In this document: piece after piece, positions 15,012-30,000 of the stretch
Layout of the letters: each line of letters starts with the position of its first letter
How positions within the stretch are numbered: the first letter of the stretch is position 1
NCBI GenBank assembly: GCA_005281725.1
Contig: SSBO01000003.1
Location: 10,537,251-10,601,250, forward strand
Reading direction: 5' to 3'
Length of the DNA: 64,000 nt
Origin: Wuchereria bancrofti
Taxonomy: Eukaryota > Nematoda > Chromadorea > Rhabditida > Onchocercidae
Made by a program: the position numbers and the translations under genes
Notes under the pieces: model-generated
Told to the model about the DNA's origin: nothing
The model's database searches: none
Seen by the model: the letters and a program-made list of their open reading frames with translations, nothing else

Positions 15012-17257
15012 TCATTATTAAATGACAATTTAAACATAATTTTAAAATTATTATTGCTGAGAAAAAGATAAAAGGAAAAATCATTCCTAAAATGACAAAG
15101 TTCCTTTTTTCTCTTATTTTGTTCTTTTTTCTTTCAACTCGCCCATCTACTAATGCATTTGTAGAAATGAAAATACAGAACGAATGAAAGATCAGAATTA
15201 GCATAAGCCATTTTAATTTGCATTCTTTCTTTCCCATCTCTCTTTTTCTCATCTGTCGAATATTCTTGTTTGTTGATAAGTGATACCTTATCAAACCATA
15301 ACATATTTGTTCATTTACTGATCTCCTTCACAAGTAATGCACTTCTTTCTTTCCCTTTTTTGTTTTTTCTTTTTCTCTAATATATAAAATTCACGATTAT
15401 CTCATTTCTAATTTCTTTCTTCTCTTTTTTTGTAAAAATTAAATATTAAGTGAAAAAAGAACAGAATTAATTATCATATTGTTGAGAGGAAAGAAACAGC
15501 AGCGAAAGAAAAAACAACGATATCAAATGATAAAAAATTCAAATTTGTAAGCATATATTTTAGCTTACATTCAACAAAACTTTAACCGCAATTAGTTTAT
15601 GTGTAATAATTTTGCTTGAATACATGAATATATTAGCATTGATTCATTTCATTCAAAAATAAAATAAACATTTGCATTATGTCACAGTGAATAATAAATC
15701 AGCAAAATGTAAATGAAAAAAAAAATAACAAAAAGTAAAGAAATAAAGGAAATGAAAGATGGGATAAGAGGCAAAAATAAAAAAAGAAAGTAAAACTGGA
15801 ATATAAAATACAGAGTAAATTCATAGGTGATGACAAAAAGAAAAATTACATAATAAGAACAATTAGACAAAATTAAAATATGAAATTTTGAATCAAAGAA
15901 AAAGGTTGAAGAGTAAAATTTTAGTTTGAAATAAAAAAATTCAAATAAATAACTACTGATCAATGGACTGATTTGATTCGATTGACTAAATTTTAATTTG
16001 TTTAAAATATAAATGTAATGAGTGGCAACTTGTTGGACTGTGTTATATTCATGTAAAAAATGCTGGAAATTTTTGTAGAATGATAACGAAAAAAGAACAA
16101 ATAACAAACGTTGATAACAGAAATTTGGGAAAAAAAAAAACTTTGATTTGTAGAAAGCAAGACAAAAAAAAATTGTGGTGAATTTTTGAAATTTTATCAA
16201 GAAATTTCAAATTTATTTACAAGAAATATAAAAGAAGACATTTACATAAATCAAAAGATCTCTTTCATTTCCTTTTCTTTCCTTTTTTTTTGAGGTGATT
16301 TGATAAAGCATATCCAAAGTAGAAAGTACACACATAAATATAATACTCATACACACACATGCATATAAATACAAGAAAAAAACACATTCAAGTGATAAGA
16401 TATAATAGTGATAATAATTGACACCCATCAATCAATATATATAATCACTATATCATCCATTCTTTATCCTAACAGATGACACTTTTGAAAAAAAAAAAAA
16501 GAAAAATGTCGCAATGGAAAATCATTTCTTTTATTTTTGCCATGAAAAAAAGTGAATGAATGAATAAAAAATACAAAAAAAAGGAAAAGAAAGAAAAAAT
16601 TGAAAATAAAACGATAGTTGATATCACAAGCATTTAATTACCAGAAATATAGAAATTTGAAATCAAATTTGGTAATTAAGACATAACATTTTTAATTATT
16701 CCATTCCTTTTTCTTTTCTCTCTTTTTTTACTAAATTCTTCATTTTGTTCATTTTGTCAAAATAATATGTAAGGAAAATCAAAACATTCATTTAGATTAT
16801 ATAAATTTGAATTTTGAGAGAAGAAGATATCGAGGTAGATCAAACATCAGAAAAAAAAAGAATTTTCAATGCTGCTATTTTACTTTTGTTCTTTCTTTTT
16901 TCCTCTCCCCAGTTTCTAAACGGAATAAAATGCTTTTTTTTTCACCCTTTTTAAAATTTTCTTTTTTAATAAACAGTAGCAGCAGAAAGACAAACTTGAA
17001 TTGAACTGAAATTTCAACAATCAACCTAAAATTACATTAGAAACATGAAACATATTACATTAAAAATTCAATCATTTGAAGTGATGAAAAAGAAATTTTA
17101 TGCAAAACAAACATGAAAGAATAAACCACATTGAGGAATGAACGGAGTGCTAAAAAGGATACACACAATTGGTAAGTTAAGAACAAAAAAGGTAGCAATT
17201 TTTAGGATTTTATTTTAAAAAATCGTAAAAAGTGGAAAAATGACGAAGACAATTGGA

Positions 17258-17440
17258 CAAATGAATTAATGAATGAATGAATGAATGGATGGATGAATGA
17301 TTGAATGGATGAATGATTGAATGAATGAATGAATGAATGAATGAATGAATGAATGATTGAATGAATGAATGAATGATTGAATGAATGAATGAAATCAATG
17401 AATAGGTAAATAAATGAATGAATGAATGAATGAATGCATA
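17258..17440. repeat. GAAT/TGAA tetranucleotide array
   Basis: About 45 units of AATG/TGAA with GGAT and GATT variants. The minus strand is open across it and would read as an Ile-His-Ser-Phe repeat, which is an artefact of the four-base period. Confidence 0.9.
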
Positions 17441-18025
17441 GGTAACCACAATTGAAAATATCAACAGTAGCACTTTGCTAGGCAAGATCATAAACTGTAA
17501 TAATAATTTAAAATTTGTTTCACAAAAATTTGGTTGATAAAAAAAAAATTCATATAAAAGTCCTTGGAAGATGGGAATAGAAGGAATATTTCAGAATGAA
17601 AGAAAAAATTTTCAAATTTGGTGAATATACATTTAACTTTTTCTTTTCTTCTTTCTTCCTAATTTTTTTCGTCCTATAAATAACTATTAAGTTCAGGAAA
17701 AAAATAAATAAATAAAGAACGAAATTTATCGGAAAATTTTTCATCACATAATAAAACTTCAAAAAAAAAACACAATAGTAATACAAGTAAATATCTGCTT
17801 GCTAATTAAAAAAAAGATAGCAAACGGATATAGTAATAATAATAATAATCATAATTTCATCATTATCATCATCATAATTTCCTAATATGAAAACAGACAG
17901 ATAGTATAAGAATTTATAATTTCATTACAGAATTTAAAATTGATTCCTTCTTCATCATTTTGTAATTAATTAACTTATTTTTAAAAATATTTTTCTTCTT
18001 TGTTCCATTCCATCTTTTGATCACT

Positions 18026-21000
18026 TCAATATGAACTCAAAAAATCATCTTCACTAGCATGATAATATGCTATAACACCATTATCCATATTTTCATATGA
18101 TCTTTGGGCACAATTAAGATGTGCGACATTAATGGAACGCCTTAAACGTCGTCGTGAAGAAGAATTATTTCCTTTACTTCTTCCATCTACGTTATGATTT
18201 CCAAACTGAAAGAAAATGAACAATTTAAGAGAATAAAAAAGAAAAAATGAAACAGATAAAATTAATTTTAAAATTTTAAATTAAATATTACATAAAACAG
18301 TTTTTTTTTTTTTGATTAATTAATACAAATGAAAATACTACAGTGTTAATTATAAGTAATATTTTCCTAGTTAAAAACCATCAAGGCTTTCCATACAAAC
18401 TACTTAATGATGAAAAATTAAAACTTTTTAAAACTTAAAAATTTTCATTCCTAAGCTATTATTGAGTGCTATGACTAACAAGATTTATCGTAATGATTAA
18501 AATTAAGTAATGAAATTTTATCATTTTTTTTCTCATTCCAATTTATGATTTATTTCAAATTTTAGAAACTCTAAATTAACAACTATATTCACCTTGCTGG
18601 CACTTAAAACAGCTGCCGGACTTGAAAAACCGCTGATAAAACCGGAATCATCACCAACTCCTTGATTACTGCTTTCTGGAGAGGTACGCTGACAGCACGT
18701 TAACGATGACAATGACACGTCTGGTGTTGCTGCTACTACTACCGATGAAGCATTTGGTGGCGTCAAAGATGGCGAATGAGGTGACTCAGACGTAGGTGGC
18801 GCAACTAGGCTACTCGGTGATGGATTGCGTTTTTCATGACCACTATTGGAACCCGTCACAAGATTATGCACCGTATTCATATAGGGGTACAAAATTTGCT
18901 ACAAATAAAATTATATGAGAAAGATTAGATATTTAAAATAATCAAAAATGCAAAAAGTTTCACATTTTTATTTTTAAAATTTCAAAAGACAAAAAAAACG
19001 AATAAACAATCTTACAAAATATCTTATAAAATATAATTTATCAAACTCATCCAATCTTTCTTCTTCATTATTTTACCTTCTTTTTTCATAAATATCATAA
19101 TATATTGTAAAGAAATGAAATAAAAAAAAAACGGACATACCGGATCACATCGTAAAACGTTTACAAGTGCGTCTTCTGCATACTGAATTATATTTGGAGA
19201 ACCAGAACAAATAGCTGCGAATAGCAAACAAATTGCTGCTTGTACGGAAGGTACCAAAAATGCAAATTTCTCATCTGAAATTATTTTGGTAATTAGTTTT
19301 TTTACATATAAAAATTATCTTTTTTTAAATCCATGTATGAATTTAAGCATTATTTTAAAAAATAAATAAATAAAAATTTAAAATAATGCATATCTAAATT
19401 CTTCATTTCATCTTTTTTTTTCGCCTTTTTTAAATAATACTTAATTTTTTTTTTCTCCATAAATTATATTAAAACAATAAAAATAATAAGGAGGAGAAAA
19501 TGATAATATATCATTCATTGATTAAAAATATTATTATTCTTATTATCACAAAAAAAAAAAAAACAGATAAAAACAGATAGTCAACTGATGAGAAGGAGAA
19601 AGTTGTATAATAAAAAACAAAAAACAAAATATTAATTGAAAATTTTCTTTGGAAATTTTGAAACTAAAAATATCTCATAAAATTTAGAAAGAAATATCAA
19701 TAAATACGTATTGATAATATGATAGACGGCGATCGATTCATGTGATAAAACAGTAGATTGATTGATTGGATGACTGAGAGATAGACAAATCAATAGAATG
19801 AACAATTGCTGTTGAATAAACAAATTAGAGAAAATGAATAATTTGAATATGAATTGATAACTGAATATTATGCTACAATGCAATAATAGCAATTTAAATA
19901 TAATTCTAAATGATTATTTTTCATTTAATCATTTAAGTATTTCAGTAAAAAAATCATTGCCACAGTTTTTAAGATTCCTTTTGTGATGAACCATCATAGA
20001 TACAGAATAAACTTAACAAAGCATTAATCGACAATATATTCGGTAAAAATATCTAAATACTAATAATTACGTACGTCATATTATTAATCTTAATCATTTC
20101 ACTCAATTTCTATACGATAAAATGTTAAATAGTTTATTAAATTGCTTAATAATTAATATAGTTTAATAGGTTAATTTAAAAATTATCTATGAAAAATTTA
20201 AATCAAAATTTCCATCTTCAAAACACGAAACATCTGGAAAACAAAATTATCCATCAAATTAGATTAAAATAATTTACTTTAGATTAATCATTAATTAAAG
20301 AAGTAAAAAATCAATAACTTTCCTAGAAAATTTAGAAATTGTTCTTTCCTTTTTTCTTAATTAATTAAGAAGATTATCCCTTTCTTACGTCAAATATTAG
20401 CAAAACAAATAAATTGATTAAAAAAATTCGAACAATACTCCGTGAAAAAAAAAGAAAAAACTTTTTTTTTAATGGGAAATTTTCATCATATGATCACAAT
20501 ATGATAAATTTTTCGTGATTTTCATGATAAAAATCAGTTTTTTTTTTTTGTTAAAAAAATTCGTTTTATCGCAATTTTTTAACATTTTTTTCCTTTTTTC
20601 TTTTTCATAAAAATCAACAAAAATAGGAAAATGTCTGATTAAAAAAAAGCAAAAGAAATGAAATAGTAGATGAGACTAATTCATTTCCATCATTTCTTAT
20701 ATGTTTTTTTTTCTTTCATCACAAGTCATCAATGCCTTTTTTTCCTTTGATACTAAACTTTTTTGCTCAAATACTGGTTTAAATTTAAGGAATTTTTCAA
20801 AAAAAAAAAAGAGAGAAAAGAAAACGGTGACAAAAAAAAAAAAACGCTATAAGCTACAAAATGTTTCATATCAATCATCTTGCTTAAAAATATTAATCGT
20901 CCATCACTTTCTACTTCTACTACTTCATTTCAACTATTCTAAATTTAATTCGAAATTTATAATTAAGTATAGGTATAAATAAAAGAGTATATATATGTTA

Positions 21001-24000
21001 ATATTAATAATAATAGCTAATTTTGCTTAAAAATTTTTGACATCTACTGAAAGTTAATTAAATTCCAACAAAATGATTTAATTTAAAATTTTTGCCTGCT
21101 ATATGTACGTATCAATCAATGATAAAAGCGGATGGTGTGGAACGATCGGATGCAAATTATCAATGAAATTAATATATATTTGATTATCAGCTTCACAATT
21201 ATCAAATATAATTGCATCAAATGCTTCTTTACAAGTATAATTTTGGTTTTGAAATGAATTTTAATACATCGTGTATTTGAATCGATGTCTTAAAAAGTGT
21301 TAAAATCGAAAAATTTTTTAAATTTCAACATTTCCACCTATCTCATAACATAGACTAGCTACACTGCTAGCTAGATATTTCAAAAATAATTTTTGACTTA
21401 AGAATGAAATTACTAAACTAAGAAAAAGATGAAGATTTAAAAATAATCCGTTACATTTTTTGAAATAATATCTTTAACTGTAATTGTAATAGTTGTCAGC
21501 AAATAGCTCAGTTGAATTGACTGCTTAATTAGCAATAAAATATGCATTTGTTATTCTTATTGTTTACATTGTTTACAGAGCAATATTAAGAAGAAATTGT
21601 TAATTTATAATTAATAAAATGCACCCTAATGCATGCTAATACTAATCGTACCATTATGCTTTAAATATAAATGAATAGAAAATGATAAAATTGTCGAACA
21701 ATTGAATGTCATTATTAGTCTCTAAAAGCTCATTAAATTTTTCAGCCAAGAAGAAAAATTAACAAATCAATGCAAATTAATAACAAATAAGATTGTATTT
21801 GATTTCATATAATTAACATAAATTAATCATAAATGATAATTTATACAATTCATTTATAAGAAAAAAAATGAGGAAATGAAATTTGACCAAAGATAATAAA
21901 AATAATTTAGATAGATGAACAAAAGTAAAGAGAAAGAGAAAAGAAGAAAAAGAGAAAAAGAAAGAAACCATATGGTCTAAATAATGATATTAACTGAAAG
22001 ATTTCAATCATGAAAGAATGAAACACACGTACAGAGAGGGGAAGAGAGAGAGGGAAGGGCAAAGAGAGAGAGAGAGAGAGAGAAAAGGATAAGATAGTAA
22101 GAAAAAGAGGAATATGTCCTGCTGAGGCATGCATGTGTGTGTTTTATTGGTTAAATAAATACATAAATAAATAACTGATGAAAAATGATTGGCACCGTAA
22201 GTAAGCAGGTGCATCTCTTTACTGTCCCATCAACAGAGATGGACAGATACACAGCACAGCATGTGACCAGGACTGGAATGGATGAATGGAATGGTATTCC
22301 GGAATATGTCTAATGTGCAAGGGAAGATCGGTTAACAGGAAGAAATGAAAGATGGAAAAGTAAAAAGAAATATGAAACAGATTGCAAATAACTTTGGTTG
22401 AAATATATAGATGGATGGTCAGGATTAAATATTTCAATATATTTAAGTAAATTTGTGTTTATCCCATTCCTGTTTCTTTTCTTTTTTTTCTCAATTCTTT
22501 AACCTTATTTTTCTTATTCTTATTCTTTAACCTTTAGTCTATTTTAACCTATAAGTATTATAATTCAAATTATTATACTTGCTAACATTTTTGTTAATTG
22601 CTAACAAATGTGACCTAGAATTAGAAGCATTTACTGTTTCATTATGCTTGACTGAGACAATAGCTGACATATTTAATTTGAGCAAATGGAATGCTTAAAC
22701 AATAATAGCAATAATTACAATAACAATAATATGAAGAAATATGGATGACGAATGGATGGAAGAGATGAAATCTTTCATAGTGATGGAAAATTCTCATCGA
22801 TTAATTCATATTCTTATTTCTAACCTAATTAATAATTATTGAGTGGAAAATTATGCAAATTTATCAAAAATACTGCTAAACAGCTGCTTCATCATTTTTT
22901 CATTCCCTTCCTTCTTTCAAATAAAAGACAAAAGAAGAAAAAGAACCTAAACATCTCATTAAGTAAACTGGTTATGCACTGCTATTTTCGTTAATTATTT
23001 GAAAAAAAAAAAGAATTCATCGAGATAAATTTGAAATTTAAAAGATTCTTCTTTCAGTGTTCTTTATTCAATGAGTAATTTGAAATTGATTGATCAATCA
23101 ATGGATCATTTTCAGTCCTAGAATTTTACCATAAAATTATAAATTTTTTGATAAAAAAAAGAAAGAAAAAAATAGTACCTACTAGGTTAATTAAAATTAA
23201 CAAAGTCAAGTATTTTAAAGCTATTGGTAATAATTTATTGGCTATTTTTTCTTGCTTTTTTCTCTTTCTCTCCCTTTTAGCAGTATTTAATAATGATCAT
23301 CTAATAATACAACAGTTTTAAAATTAACACAGTGTTTAAATTTTTTATTTGAGATTTACTTAAATGTCTCTCATCTTCTGTTTCATTTATCTTTATTACT
23401 TCATAAACCGATATACACAATAATGCTTAAAATGTTTTAGTTTAAGAAAAAAAAAAGTTAGATGAGAAGTAAAACCTCAACAACTTCTATGCATCATTCT
23501 CAATCATAATTATTCAAAATAAACAGCTGCAAATAAACAAAAGCTCGAAATGATCAATGATGATAATTCGAATTCTCATGGGGTCTCATTTTAATACTTA
23601 ATTGGTAGCATATCATTAATAAACACAACAGCTAAATGAGAGGAATATCAACAGTGACCTTATAAATGATTCAAGGTAAGTTGAGGAAAATTGATAATTG
23701 ATCATAAACAATGAATAAAAATGACCATTAAGTAAAATATGGATGATGATGATAATAATGGTAATTTTAGATTGATCATCTATGCTTATCAATATTAATA
23801 CTACTCAAGAAGTAATGAATGCCGACATTAATAAAATACTATGAAAAATTCAGTTTGCACTGTACTACAACTTTATTACACTGTAACTGAAAATAATTGT
23901 TGAACCTACTCAAATAATTATTTCAATTACTGCATATAAAATTAAAATTAATACAACCATAATTCTGTTTCTATTCATTTCATCTACTTTATTTAATCAT

Positions 24001-27000
24001 TCTACCAAGATTTCACTGTTACTACTAAACAGATCATAAATTACTGTTATCTTTCAAATAAACCAATCATATGTGAATCAAATAACCTTGATGGCACGCG
24101 CTGAAATTTTTATCATAATAATATCTGATAATTTATTGTATGATAATGTTTAATGTAAAATAGACAACTTTTCTTTTTATCTTTCAAATATGCCAAAAAA
24201 AAAATTCACAAATCAAATTAACTAATGATTTGCTTAAAAAATTTAATTTAATTATGCATTAAATGAGATCTTTTTTCCTCAAAAATTTTACAAGCAACTT
24301 AAAAATAGTCATTAAACTAAGATTACCATGTTATATTCATAACTTAAAACTTGTACTGAATTAGTCTGAAACCTGATAATTATTGTAATCTCCAATGAAA
24401 TAATTTACACTATAAATCGTTCTTTGCTTATTTTTTACGATCAAATATTATTGCCGAGTAATGATATTACTAAATAATTTTCTTTTTAAATTCAAAGTAT
24501 TTTTTTTCTTAGTTTTTGCTTAAATTTCTCCTTTCCATTCATTACAAAATTTTTATTTTGCTTGTTTGTTTGCTCTCAATTATTTGATTGTCTTCAAATT
24601 AAACATTTATTAGTATTTTTGGAAATTTTTTAAATAATTTCAAAACTTTTTGGAAAATCTCCCCATAATCTTTGTCTAATATCCTGTTAAATTTTGAATA
24701 GACAGTAATATTTAACGCTGGAATAAATATCTTAAATTGGTGTCAAAATTCGCAGATTTTTATCTTCAATATAATCAGGTAACATTTAACATGCAAATAT
24801 CATTCTATCATCCACTGATATAGTCTTCTTACTGTAATAGTAAGAATCATTATTATTTATGCATAATCACTATGATATCTTTAATCTCTAACCAATCATA
24901 AAGCAAATATTTATCAAAGATTAAATATTATTATCATAAATTTATAATAGACATGATAACATCCCTATATTATAATATCCTAAAAAAATTTTAACACAAG
25001 TTAACAATGAATTCGAAATTCAAAGAACCAAATATTTGTGAATATCTTCAATATTCATCCTCTTTTTTAAACAATAATCACTGACATTTTATTTTTACAA
25101 TGCTTTTTCGTTTTTATTTTATTTTATCTTTTTTTTTTGCAAATGTTTCTGAAAAAAAAGTGGAAATAAATCAAAATTATTCCCGATCAACTGTCTGCTT
25201 TACATTATTTCATCAATCATTCCAATTTCAAGTTAGAAAAATGATATCTATCCGATTAAGTTACAACTTGCTGACCTTTCCTCTTGATAGGTATATATAC
25301 ACATAATATCATTCTATTTGACAGGTATATTATTCATCATACCTTTCTCAATAAACAATCAACAAAAGTACTCTTAAAATGTTAGCAAATAAACAAAATG
25401 ATTTATTAGCCATATAATCATAATTAGCACTGCTACATTTTTGTTTGGACTAATTTTCCGAAAAAAAAAACAGAGAGAAAGGAAGAGAGAGAATGAGAAA
25501 AAAAAATGATCGGTAAAAGATATGATTGGTAAACAAGGATCATCATTACATTCATCAATGTTGCTAAACTTTTTTAATTATTTTAACCTTATTCATTTCT
25601 AACCTTAAACTGTAACTCCTTTCTTCCCCTCTTTCTCTCTCATTTTCTCAGCTATCTTTTAAAATGTTCATAAATTGTCTGTCAATCGACTTATGCACAG
25701 ATATCATATGAAACATATCCCAAATATTAAAAGATAAACTATATAGTACCTTAATCACTGCTAGCCCTATTGTTATCAGAATGACCTCCCGCTGTGAGTT
25801 CAATCTCTTCTCGGTTACCCTAGAATCTGGCAAATGATTTTGTCTGATATAGTATTAACTTACTTTGGTATTTTATATGTAACTAAAATTACTTCTCAAT
25901 TTAAAAAAGGAAAAAAAAAACATGAACTGAGACATGATCCAAATCTAAAAGATATAATTTGTTAAATATAAACCATTTAACTAGGAAATAATGATATAAA
26001 TCAAAATAATTTCTGCAAATTTGTACTATCAGGAAAAAATTTATCGGTCAAATTGTACGAATTAATTTGAAGTGCATGAGAAAACAAACAAATAAACAGG
26101 ATTTAATGTCGATAAATAAATCTATTGATTATAAATAAACTCTGTTTTACTAAAACTAAATTTATTTAAAAATAATCTTTTTTTTTGCTAGCCCTAAAGC
26201 AACAAGTTTATTTTCTAATTTAAATTCTAAAAATACTTCACAAAATGTTAATCTGTTATAAAATTTATAAAATAATGATCATTTCTTCAAAAAATTTACC
26301 TTATCTCATTCTTTTTAAAAAATTTTTCCCATTACTGACCCCCTTTTTTTCTTTTGTTAGCGGGTAATTCTTTTCTTTCTTCTCCCCCCCTGTTCGCAAG
26401 ATGTTTGATCCGTTCAAATGATCTCTGTTCGTTACTTAAGATAGTGGTCAGTGGTCAGTTGGTTTTGGATATTATTGCGTTCACAATAGAGATGAAATAG
26501 CACTAAAAATGTTAGAAAGAGGCTAAAGAGGAAAAGCCATCAAGAATGCATCTTTCTTTCTCTCTCATTCATTATTGACCTGGTCATTTCTCCTCTTTTC
26601 TTCAAGCATTCAAATGTCACCTCAATCTCTTCCATTTGTCACCCATCTCTGTTTCAAGTAAGAAAAAATGATGCAACAGTAATAATGAGGGCAGCAGAAT
26701 GCTTTTAATTTTCCTTCACTCTTTTATCTTTTATTATAATAATTATAAAAATTATTTCATCAAATTTCATTTACTAATAGAAATGAATGAATCAAATAAT
26801 CTCTTATCACTTTAGAAAAAGAAATGGAAGTAAAAATTATCAATGAATTACATGTTATCAGTTATTACTATTAGCAGTAATGAATTAAAGAACTGAATAA
26901 CTGAAATGACATATAAACGAAATAATTTCAATTATGTCTTCGTACATATAAATACATGTACTGTGATAAATATGTAATTTTTATCAGCTTTTTTTGTTCA

Positions 27001-30000
27001 TAAATTTAATTTAACTACCAAATTTTATCAAGATATTAAAAATTTCTATTATTTTCATCTAAGTACTAACAATCTAATTGAACAGAAAAACAAACATTAA
27101 AATATACAACAAAAAATAGTAACTGTTTAATTGAAAACAAATAAATATATTTTAAAGCAACAAGTGTAAAAAATAAATTTATCTAAAATTTTTTGATTAC
27201 TTATCATTTTCATTTTATATCATATCATATTACATCGTATGTGTACCATTTTTCCGTTGAAACATATTTTGTGATATGTTCATTGTTTTATTTGTATATC
27301 ATTTATTTACTACAACAATAAAATATACATATATATTTTATTATTTAATTTCAATCACTTTTGTAACATTGCATAAAAATACCCTTCATCTTAATATTGT
27401 CATATGATAATGATAAAAAGATAATCATTATATTCGATTTGTATTAATTCTGATTTCTCGGTGAAAAAGAAAGAAGAAAAGCGATAAGGATCCAAGGACA
27501 TTTCATTTTTCCTTAATTCTTTTCATTTTTTCTTTTTCTTAATCATCACTAACGTGTCTATCTCTCTATGAATATATATGATATTGAAAAGAGCGGCAAA
27601 TTTTCATCAACTAAACTTACTTATCATTGTCAACTAAACCTTATCATAAAAATCAAACAAGTAAAAAATAAAGAAAAAAATACTGAAGTTAAAAAACTTA
27701 AGTTTTTTTCTTCTTTTCAACAGACAAATTTATCCAAACGAAAGAAAAAAAAATTGAAAATTTTTGCGAGGAAAAATTTTTTAAAATTAATTTTTATTTT
27801 TTATTTGCTAAATATTTGATGACCAAATTTTTTTGCGCAATATATCTATAATCAGAATGAAATAAAAATTGTAAATTGCATGTAAGACCAACTAAGTGAT
27901 TCTTATTTTTAGAGTTAATTTCACATCAACCAAATTATTTTCCTTTGTTAATGAAACATGTAACTGCTAATGAAATGAAAGCTATTAAAATGTTAATGAG
28001 TGTATAAAAATTTTTGGGAAACAAATTTATTGCTCCATTTTATACTTTTTACCTTCTCAAATAATCAGTATATGTTATCTATTTCAATTATATTATTACA
28101 TACAATTAAAAAACTATTTATATTAACATTGTCCTTGAACATATTTAAATTGTTATGGTTTCTTCTATACTTAAAATTTGTATGAAATGTTATTAAGTTG
28201 TAAATAATCATTTTGTTGTTGCTTTTGCTACTGTTGGTGCATTGGTGCAGTTACATGATTTGATATTAACTAATCTTAGTAAAATATAAAATTATTAATT
28301 GCAATTAACGATTTTTCCACAAAGCTATACAAATAAAAACCATTTAAATTCAATAAATAATTTATCAACAATTATTATCATATATTCCGAAAAGGATAGA
28401 ATTTTAAAGTAATTGATGGAGTTTGCAAATATCTTATCAATATATATGTATAATGTAACTATAAAGATAAGATAACAGTACGAATTTAATTTAATTTGAT
28501 TTCTTTCTTATAAATGAAATATGAAATCAGAATACTTGAAATTCTCATTTGTAACAGTCCATTCATATGATTATTATTTATGCCGTCTTTTTCTAATGTA
28601 TCACCATTTACCCTAGAAATTTTAAATAAAAATGGTGAAAAATGAGTTGAAAAATTGATATATAATGTAGGCAATTTTCAGAAATTAAATTTATTGCATC
28701 GGTGAACTGCAACATGGCAAATTATATTTGTTTATTTTGTTTACTTTATGGCATTTGAATTACCTTTTTCTTTTTCTTTCATTTTAATCAGTGAAAAAGT
28801 TGTCATTTCAAACAAACAGTTTGTTTCTGTCAACAAAATGAAGGACGTAAATAACTGAGGAAGATGAAGAAAAAATTTGGCTAGACAGTTTTGTTTCCCG
28901 TACAATTTGGTAGTCAAAATTATAACCAACTACGCTTTTTTTTTTCTTTCAACTTTTTTCAATTTATCAAAATTGTCTGCTATCATTCTTTTCAAAGTCA
29001 AACTCAAAAAAAAAAAAAGAAAATTCGTCCAAGTACTCATATTTCATTGAATTCTAATGATGAAGCGGCACTGAATGAAAAATGAAAAATCCACTCTCTC
29101 CGCTCTTCCTTTTTCCAAAAAATTTGATGCCTATCAATCCGAACAAATCAACCACTACTATCAACCGATCACCGATCACTAATATCACTAATCATCATCA
29201 ACATTCTTCGCTTCTTTCCCTTCAACCAAAAATTGATTTGCGAAAATTTAACTTGAAAAATGAAATAATTCCTCTCAAACTATTAACCTCGATATTTTCT
29301 TCTTTTTTTTTTACCTCGTTAAACAGGTTCTAGCGTTGACAGTATGTGAGTGAAACAAATTTTCATCCAGAAATAAGATTTAACACTACTTATCATTGTC
29401 ATATGACCTTTTCAATCAAATTTTTAGCGGACAAAAAAAGAAGTCACAGTAGATGTGATTGGATAATTGAACAGCTAATTATTTAATCAGTCAATTAATT
29501 AGTCAAATTTTATTCGTTAAATATTCCATTATATACTGTCAACTGATAATAAATAACAACAGAATATTCTCTTTTTTTCTACAGTTAATATTTTGTGAAA
29601 TATTAAAATTTTATCACTGTAAAACAAAGCAAAGAAAAGACTATTTTGCTATAAACTGATAAAAGTTAATGGTCATTGTTTTATCAGTTACGTTTCATTA
29701 CTTCATTATACATTTTGAATTTCAAATAATTCTTCAAACATTTATTAGAAACAAATAAAATAAAAAGAAAAAAGTTAATTTATGAAGATAGATTTTCCCT
29801 TTTTTTTTTGAAATCTCAATAAGCGGAAGTATTTCACGGGTAATTTTCACGCGTCATTTACATTTGACAAATTATCAAAACAGCTGCTACTATGCTATCA
29901 ATTCTTACAAAAGTCTACAAATTTTAGACAAAATGTAAGCCAACATATATACATATTCACATAATTTATATATTCGTTATATTTCATTTCAATGAAATGA

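Larger units (their letters stand above)
13085..18025. other. Intergenic low-complexity region
   Basis: Nearly 5 kb between two convergent genes. It holds A/T homopolymers, purine- and pyrimidine-rich tracts and microsatellites. The 172-codon open frame at 15682-16200 is Phe/Leu/Tyr-rich antisense of A-rich DNA and not believed. The 3' untranslated regions of the two flanking genes should lie at its edges. Confidence 0.55.

Noticed and set aside
15682..16200. 172-codon minus-strand open frame
   Set aside because: Composed almost entirely of Phe, Leu, Tyr, Ile and Ser from A-rich DNA on the other strand. There is no domain, no splice signals and no normal codon mix.
17210..17491. Ile-His-Ser-Phe repeat protein
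   Set aside because: Produced by a four-base microsatellite; any frame of such a repeat free of stops will read as a periodic peptide.
26380..26480. tRNA-like words (GTTCAAATG, GTTCGTTAC)
   Set aside because: No acceptor stem, D-arm or anticodon arm could be assembled around them.
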